Source of the DNA: Babylonia areolata
Taxonomy: Eukaryota; Mollusca; Gastropoda; Neogastropoda; Buccinidae
Assembly (NCBI RefSeq): GCF_041734735.1
Contig: NC_134878.1
Span: forward strand, 18,279,202-18,343,201
Length of the DNA stretch: 64,000 bases
Direction: 5' to 3'
Shown: piece by piece, positions 62,711 through 64,000 of the stretch
Layout of the letters: each line of letters opens with the position of its first letter
Position numbering within the stretch: position 1 is the stretch's first letter
The notes under the pieces: model-generated
The model's database searches: none
The model's input: the letters and a program-made list of their open reading frames with translations, nothing else
What the model was told of the DNA's origin: nothing
Made by a program: the position numbers and the translations under genes

Positions 62711-63270
62711 ACGTGCACCTGTTCAAAGACAGCCAGTGAGTCAGATTTAGAGGGAGATGCACTGAATTATTTCGTTGGATTTTTTTCTCTCTTCTTCTCC
62801 CCTCCTTATCTTCGATCGCCTTATACAGAAAATTCCACTTTTGTATTACACAAAAAATATTTATAGAATAGTGGCAAGGATTATAAGGATGTCATTACCT
62901 ATGATGATGATGATATACATATACTTTCTTCTGTGACAGCAACACAGTTTTACTTATCATTTTTGCAGAAAGTACACACACACAAACACACATGCATGAA
63001 AAAAACAAGCAAACACTCAAACATAAAAATCTTACAAGAAAATAGGTAATATGCAAGCAATCACATGATATTTGTAAAAGCATACCACAATATACGCACA
63101 CATTCACTGACAAATTAACCATCACACATGCTGATGCTATCACTAAGACTGCAACCTACCTGTCTGTTGGCATCGTCAAAAAAGACATTGTTGGCTTTGC
63201 TGACTGGTTCAAAGCGAATGGGGTTTTCACGCAGCTCTACGTAATGTTGACTGTCCTCTCCAGCAGCCAT
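36221..63270 (-). CDS. RMC1: RMC1 (C18orf8/Mic1), regulator of the MON1-CCZ1 Rab7 GEF; complete 20-exon gene
   Basis: Exons in transcript order: 63160-63270, 62531-62607, 62014-62098, 61674-61736, 60809-60892, 59935-60006, 59218-59286, 57454-57557, 56217-56300, 55318-55423, 52787-52898, 50659-50712, 48882-48940, 46652-46825, 45753-45857, 43242-43319, 40684-40857, 37582-37652, 36857-37011, 36221-36303. They total 1920 nt, 639 residues (human about 657), with every GT-AG junction in phase. Family role: third subunit of the MON1-CCZ1 complex that activates Rab7 in late endosome/lysosome maturation and autophagy. N-terminal beta-propeller, about residues 1-360: ENPIRFEP, NNVFFDDANRQ, DDKGDVVSIKFSPDRRILA, VVFDIKLDG, LAPIVAMLPDK. 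C-terminal helical Mic1 domain, about 430-625: VLIEYIRSLNQF, LHQFLQYHVLGDSKPLACL, SVYPPAHQLALDMLK, RKFLEAAQNTEDNLLFYT, FFEQRNQKLR, and the end GEHCEEYVRKF. The start ATG has A at -3 and G at +4 and aligns with the family N-terminus. Introns hold many tandem arrays and SINEs. No broken exon seen. Confidence 0.97.
36995..37432 (-). repeat. Degenerate tandem array containing the RMC1 exon 19 acceptor
   Basis: Seven to eight diverged units of about 47-76 bp start at the exon 19 3' splice site (first exon base 37011) and run upstream into the intron. On the + strand they share TAATGAATCTGCACAATACA, then GGACTGATA and TGACATTCA. On the - strand the first units repeat TGTGCAG followed by ATTCATTAGAAGT, the acceptor and first exon bases. 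Divergence between units is much larger than in the exon 17 array. Confidence 0.8.
38676..38812 (+). mobile_element. 5'-truncated family 1 SINE tail
   Basis: CCTGAAAACGGAGTATGGC to GCAGAAGAAGAAG matches the 3' third of the 39.3 kb SINE without its tRNA head. It lies in the RMC1 intron between exons 17 and 18. Confidence 0.8.
39252..39610 (+). mobile_element. Full-length tRNA-derived SINE (family 1, short-tail form) with target site duplication
   Basis: The tRNA-like head has box A TAGCCAAGTGG (39265-39275) and a box B-like GGTTTGAATCA near 39309. A shared body follows (CACCCCCGAAAACGGAGTAT) and a GAACGCAGAAGAAGAAG end. It is flanked by 12-bp direct repeats ATCAAGCAGTCT at 39240-39251 and 39611-39622. 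It lies in the RMC1 intron between exons 17 and 18, antisense to the gene. The matching flanks suggest a fairly recent insertion. Confidence 0.93.
39975..40168 (+). mobile_element. LINE C-terminal fragment
   Basis: HILQHCPTHEALWRQTWPGG, TELQAQLWGDRHDLEKTVGY and VATGVTV resemble the terminal HVL-C-LH-ALR-WP segment of LINE polyproteins, followed by GGAAGAAGAAG. It lies in the RMC1 intron between exons 17 and 18, antisense to the gene. Confidence 0.7.
40177..40378 (-). mobile_element. Short interspersed repeat R3, copy 1 (about 200 bp)
   Basis: On the + strand it runs GGAAATTTTCTACCTAAAAT, CATACTTACTGTGACCCAC, GCAGACTCTGGCAGGGGTC, ACGGCCGATAACCTCCCGGA and ends at CCCTCTTTTT. The same sequence recurs at 44842 and 60308. 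It is unrelated to either SINE family. On the - strand, the RMC1 sense, it carries CAGTAAGTATG, a good splice-donor match. Confidence 0.75.
40584..40660 (+). repeat. Orphan 3' tail of the long-tail SINE, with CATT repeats
   Basis: TAGAACTTGGTTTCCGACCG and GCGCTATATAAGTATCCATA match the end of the long-tail SINE at 55.25 kb, followed by CATTCATTCATT. A second orphan in reverse lies at about 30975-31045 (GTGCCTATCCTCGGTCACAG). Confidence 0.65.
40817..41420 (-). repeat. 49-bp tandem array made of the RMC1 exon 17 3' splice site, 12 copies
   Basis: The motif GAAAGTGCTGAAACAGTG recurs at 40851, 40900, 40949, 40998, 41047, 41096, 41145, 41194, 41243, 41305, 41354 and 41403. Spacing is 49 bp except for one 62-bp step that holds a 13-bp partial unit. 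Read on the - strand each unit is CACTGTTTCAG, then CACTTTCTGTATGAACTGG and about 20 more bases. That is the acceptor of exon 17 (first base 40857) and its first 13 or so codons. The copy next to the exon is the functional one. The rest lie upstream in the intron, with few substitutions, so the array is young. Confidence 0.95.
41421..42210 (+). mobile_element. Family 1 SINE split by a family 2 SINE
   Basis: The family 1 head and body run 41421 to about 41705 (GGTTAAGTGCTGGATTTTCA, CAGACGTCCTTAGTGCC, GACTTTATCTGGCAGGGTA). The family 1 tail (ACAGCCATACG, TAAAATCCCACTTGTACATA) resumes at about 42119. The reverse family 2 SINE between them inserted later. The composite begins immediately at the end of the 49-bp exon 17 array. 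Confidence 0.85.
41706..42118 (-). mobile_element. tRNA-derived SINE (family 2) nested in a family 1 SINE
   Basis: The reverse complement matches the 26.7 kb copy from its head (TGGAGTGATGGCCTAGAGG at 42118) to its tail (ACAGAGAAATCTGTTGTGAT). It is in the same orientation as the RMC1 transcript and sits inside the family 1 element at 41421-42210. Confidence 0.88.
44842..44945 (-). mobile_element. Short interspersed repeat R3, copy 2 (partial)
   Basis: AAGGAAATTTTCTTCCTAAA to CTGTGCAAACTACTACT matches the first half of R3, then stops where a LINE 3' end begins. The donor-like site reads CACGGTTAGTATG on the - strand. It lies in the RMC1 intron between exons 15 and 16. Confidence 0.72.
44940..45655 (+). 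mobile_element. LINE 3' end (L2/CR1-like) with ATT-repeat tail
   Basis: NNAARLTLRVPRTDHISPHL, QHWLPTEARIKYKAACLCY, SGPTYLSDLISVLYSHK, then in another frame RTYGERSFFFAAPHIWNNLP and FRSSLKAHLFKTYL. It ends GTGCTATATAAATGTATATT plus ATT repeats, a typical L2-type 3' terminus. At least one frame shift is seen. It lies in the RMC1 intron between exons 15 and 16. Confidence 0.85.
47751..48112 (+). mobile_element. Diverged family 2 SINE
   Basis: CAGTGCTGGCCTAGTGGTAA, CACTAGTCATTCGGATAAGA, a poly-G run at about 48003 and ACAAATCTGTTGTGACAAAA align with family 2, with many changes and gaps. It is older than the other copies. It lies in the RMC1 intron between exons 13 and 14. Confidence 0.7.
49235..50035. 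repeat. Older interspersed repeat R5, interrupted by a family 2 SINE
   Basis: Shared landmarks with 54078-54545 are AGGCACAAGT, ATGCCTCTGATG, CAATTATCAAGTCCA, GACCAGCAAGG and AAGCCAGAAACAAAGCGA. The SINE at 49434-49824 splits this copy. The family is not recognised. Confidence 0.6.
49434..49824 (-). mobile_element. tRNA-derived SINE (family 2)
   Basis: On the - strand it starts ATGGAGTGATGACCTAGAGG at 49824 and ends with a tail that includes GATAAAAAGAAATACAAAAT. It is very similar to the 41.7 kb copy. It has inserted into an older interspersed repeat that is continuous on both sides (49237-49430 and 49835-50035). It lies in the RMC1 intron between exons 12 and 13. Confidence 0.88.
51844..52435. 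repeat. 82/90-bp tandem satellite, seven copies
   Basis: CAGAATATGGAATGTCTGCA recurs at 51926, 52016, 52098, 52180, 52262 and 52344, and a first copy with one change lies at 51844. The unit is 82 bp. Copies two and seven carry CTTGTCAACTGG instead of CCGG and are 8 bp longer. It lies in the RMC1 intron between exons 11 and 12, about 350 nt beyond the exon 11 donor. Confidence 0.93.
52960..53734. repeat. 20-bp minisatellite, about 38 copies, polypyrimidine on the + strand
   Basis: The unit CACTTCTGTTCCCTTCATTC is repeated with CATT/CTTT and CCCTTC/CACTTC variants. It lies in the RMC1 intron ending at exon 11, whose acceptor is about 60 nt away (exon starts 52898). On the transcript strand it is purine-rich (TGGAATGAAGGGAACAGAAG). 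All three + frames stay open for 270-299 codons because the unit has no stop in any frame and is not a multiple of three. I regard these ORFs as non-coding. Confidence 0.93.
54078..54545. repeat. Interspersed repeat R5, second copy
   Basis: It contains ATTAGGCACAAGTACAGTCA, CAATTATCAAGTCCAG, a run of C at 54384, CAGACCAGCAAGGTAGGAAA and AAGCCAGAAACAAAGCGAG. It is in the same order and orientation as the copy at 49.2-50.0 kb and uninterrupted. Confidence 0.6.
54758..55297 (+). mobile_element. tRNA-derived SINE (family 1, long-tail form)
   Basis: The head GGCACAACAGTCTAGTGG and box B GGTTCGAATCTTGG are followed by the family 1 body and a tail ending AAGAACTTGGTCTCTGACCG and GGTGCTATGTAAGTATC. 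It carries a short internal duplication (GGAGATTTTTCTGAT twice). It lies in the RMC1 intron between exons 10 and 11. Confidence 0.88.
55438..55860. repeat. About 74-bp tandem array upstream of RMC1 exon 10, six copies
   Basis: CCCCTTTAAAACC followed by CCCAGGACAATAAC, AATTAATAATAAACAT and TGTGTGGGCTCATCTGGATG repeats six times. The third unit is short, about 54 bp from the second. The array begins 15 nt from the exon 10 3' splice site (exon starts 55423), so the intron end GGTTTTAAAGGGGC is itself the edge of the array. Confidence 0.9.
56855..57225 (+). mobile_element. tRNA-derived SINE (family 1, short-tail form)
   Basis: The head GTGCAATAGCTGAATGC with GGTTCGAATCTCAG is followed by the same body as the 39.3 kb copy. 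It ends GAACGCAGAAGAAGA. A small deletion follows the GGTGCCGGGCGG segment. It lies in the RMC1 intron between exons 8 and 9. Confidence 0.88.
60308..60508 (-). mobile_element. Short interspersed repeat R3, copy 3
   Basis: A full-length match to copy 1, ending TTATCGCCCTCTTTTGATCA. The - strand carries CACGGTAAGTATG, a near-consensus donor. It lies in the RMC1 intron between exons 5 and 6. Confidence 0.75.
60681..60769. repeat. GA then GACA microsatellite
   Basis: About 31 GA units followed by six GACA units. It lies in the RMC1 intron ending 40 nt from exon 5 on its downstream side. Confidence 0.95.
61221..61251. repeat. AT microsatellite
   Basis: About 14 AT units between RMC1 exons 4 and 5. 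Confidence 0.94.
62672..62710. repeat. GT microsatellite
   Basis: About 19 GT units between RMC1 exons 1 and 2, about 65 nt upstream of the exon 2 acceptor. Confidence 0.95.
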
Positions 63271-64000
63271 CCTGCCATCTACAAGGTGACACACCGCCCT
63301 CACTCACTCTGCACTGCCTCTCTCCTCACCCGTCAATTGAAGTCTGAACTGAAATTACAATGGTGATACAGTTCTAACTTTTAAGCCCTACATGTTATCT
63401 GTCTTATACTTGCACATTTGTCATTGTTCACAAATTTCAACCTTGCTTTTACTTGAAGATGCAAAATGTCTTAAGAAAATGATGCAATCTAAAATAGGAC
63501 TTGACTGCATCTATGCATGCTTGTGTGTGTGTGTGTGTGTGTCTGCTGAGCAGATGCCTGACAGCAACATAATCCAATGTGTTAATCTGGCCTTGTGTGC
63601 GTGTATCTGTACCTTTCAGTTTCACAGTACCAGAGTGGATTTCTGCTGTGCAACTGTGCCAGAAGACATTATTGTTGCCATGGGTTCTTTTTCAATGTGC
63701 CAAATGCATGCTGCACACGGGTCCCATCTGAATGACCAGACGTTTAGTTTGATTTTCCAGTCAAACCTGAGAGAAAGGGTGAGAGCAGGAATTGAATCCA
63801 AACCCTCATGAACACTATTTTGGTGGATAAGTGTCTTAACCATTCTGCCAGCTTGTGATGGTATGAAGCAACACAACATATCTAAACCCAAAAGCAAGTT
63901 GAAAAAATAAACGTTTTCTATTTTTCATCTTTTATTATTATTATTATTATCACAAATTCTGTTGGATCAGCTCGAGTGCAGATTACAAAGTGATACACAG
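63271..64000 (-). other. RMC1 upstream region
   Basis: No TATA box or clear CpG-rich promoter can be pointed to. A truncated family 2 SINE lies at 63650-63860 and an ATT repeat near 63935. Confidence 0.3.
63650..63860 (-). mobile_element. Truncated, diverged family 2 SINE upstream of RMC1
   Basis: TTGTTGCCATGGGTTCTTTT, AATGCATGCTGCACACGGG, CCCATCTGAATGACCAGACG and a head-like end (GGCAGAATGGTTAAGACAC on -) resemble family 2, but the far tail is missing. It lies about 400 bp upstream of the RMC1 start. Confidence 0.55.

Overview
The window is nuclear DNA of a mollusc, most likely a gastropod snail. The evidence is long introns with GT-AG ends, many CA/GA/TA microsatellites, tRNA-derived SINEs, decayed LINE pieces of kinds common in snail genomes, and two metazoan genes whose exons can be joined by hand in phase. 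The species cannot be named from sequence alone.

Layout: 1-19.6 kb is gene-poor. It holds microsatellites, two decayed LINEs (about 7.5-9.0 and 15.6-16.7 kb), a reverse-oriented SINE (12.3-12.8 kb), a degenerate TGACCACT array (12.84-13.57 kb) and a piggyBac-like DNA transposon flanked by TTAA (17.4-18.5 kb). From 19.7 to 31.5 kb on the + strand lies a six-coding-exon fatty-acid elongase of the ELOVL2/5 (PUFA) type, 304 residues. From 63.3 down to 36.2 kb on the - strand lies a complete 20-exon RMC1 gene (C18orf8/Mic1 family, the third subunit of the MON1-CCZ1 Rab7 exchange factor), 639 residues. The two genes face each other tail to tail with about 4.7 kb between stop codons. Both were assembled exon by exon from family similarity and splice phases. 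Every junction keeps frame.

The genes have no obvious joint pathway: one elongates fatty acids in the ER, the other acts in endosome/lysosome maturation. The most striking structure is inside RMC1. Tandem arrays lie directly upstream of several of its 3' splice sites. A 49-bp, 12-copy array repeats the exon 17 acceptor itself plus the first codons of that exon, giving 12 near-identical competing acceptors. An older array does the same at exon 19. RMC1 introns also hold nested SINEs and three same-oriented copies of a short repeat that carries a splice-donor consensus. Coordinates of repeats are approximate at their edges.
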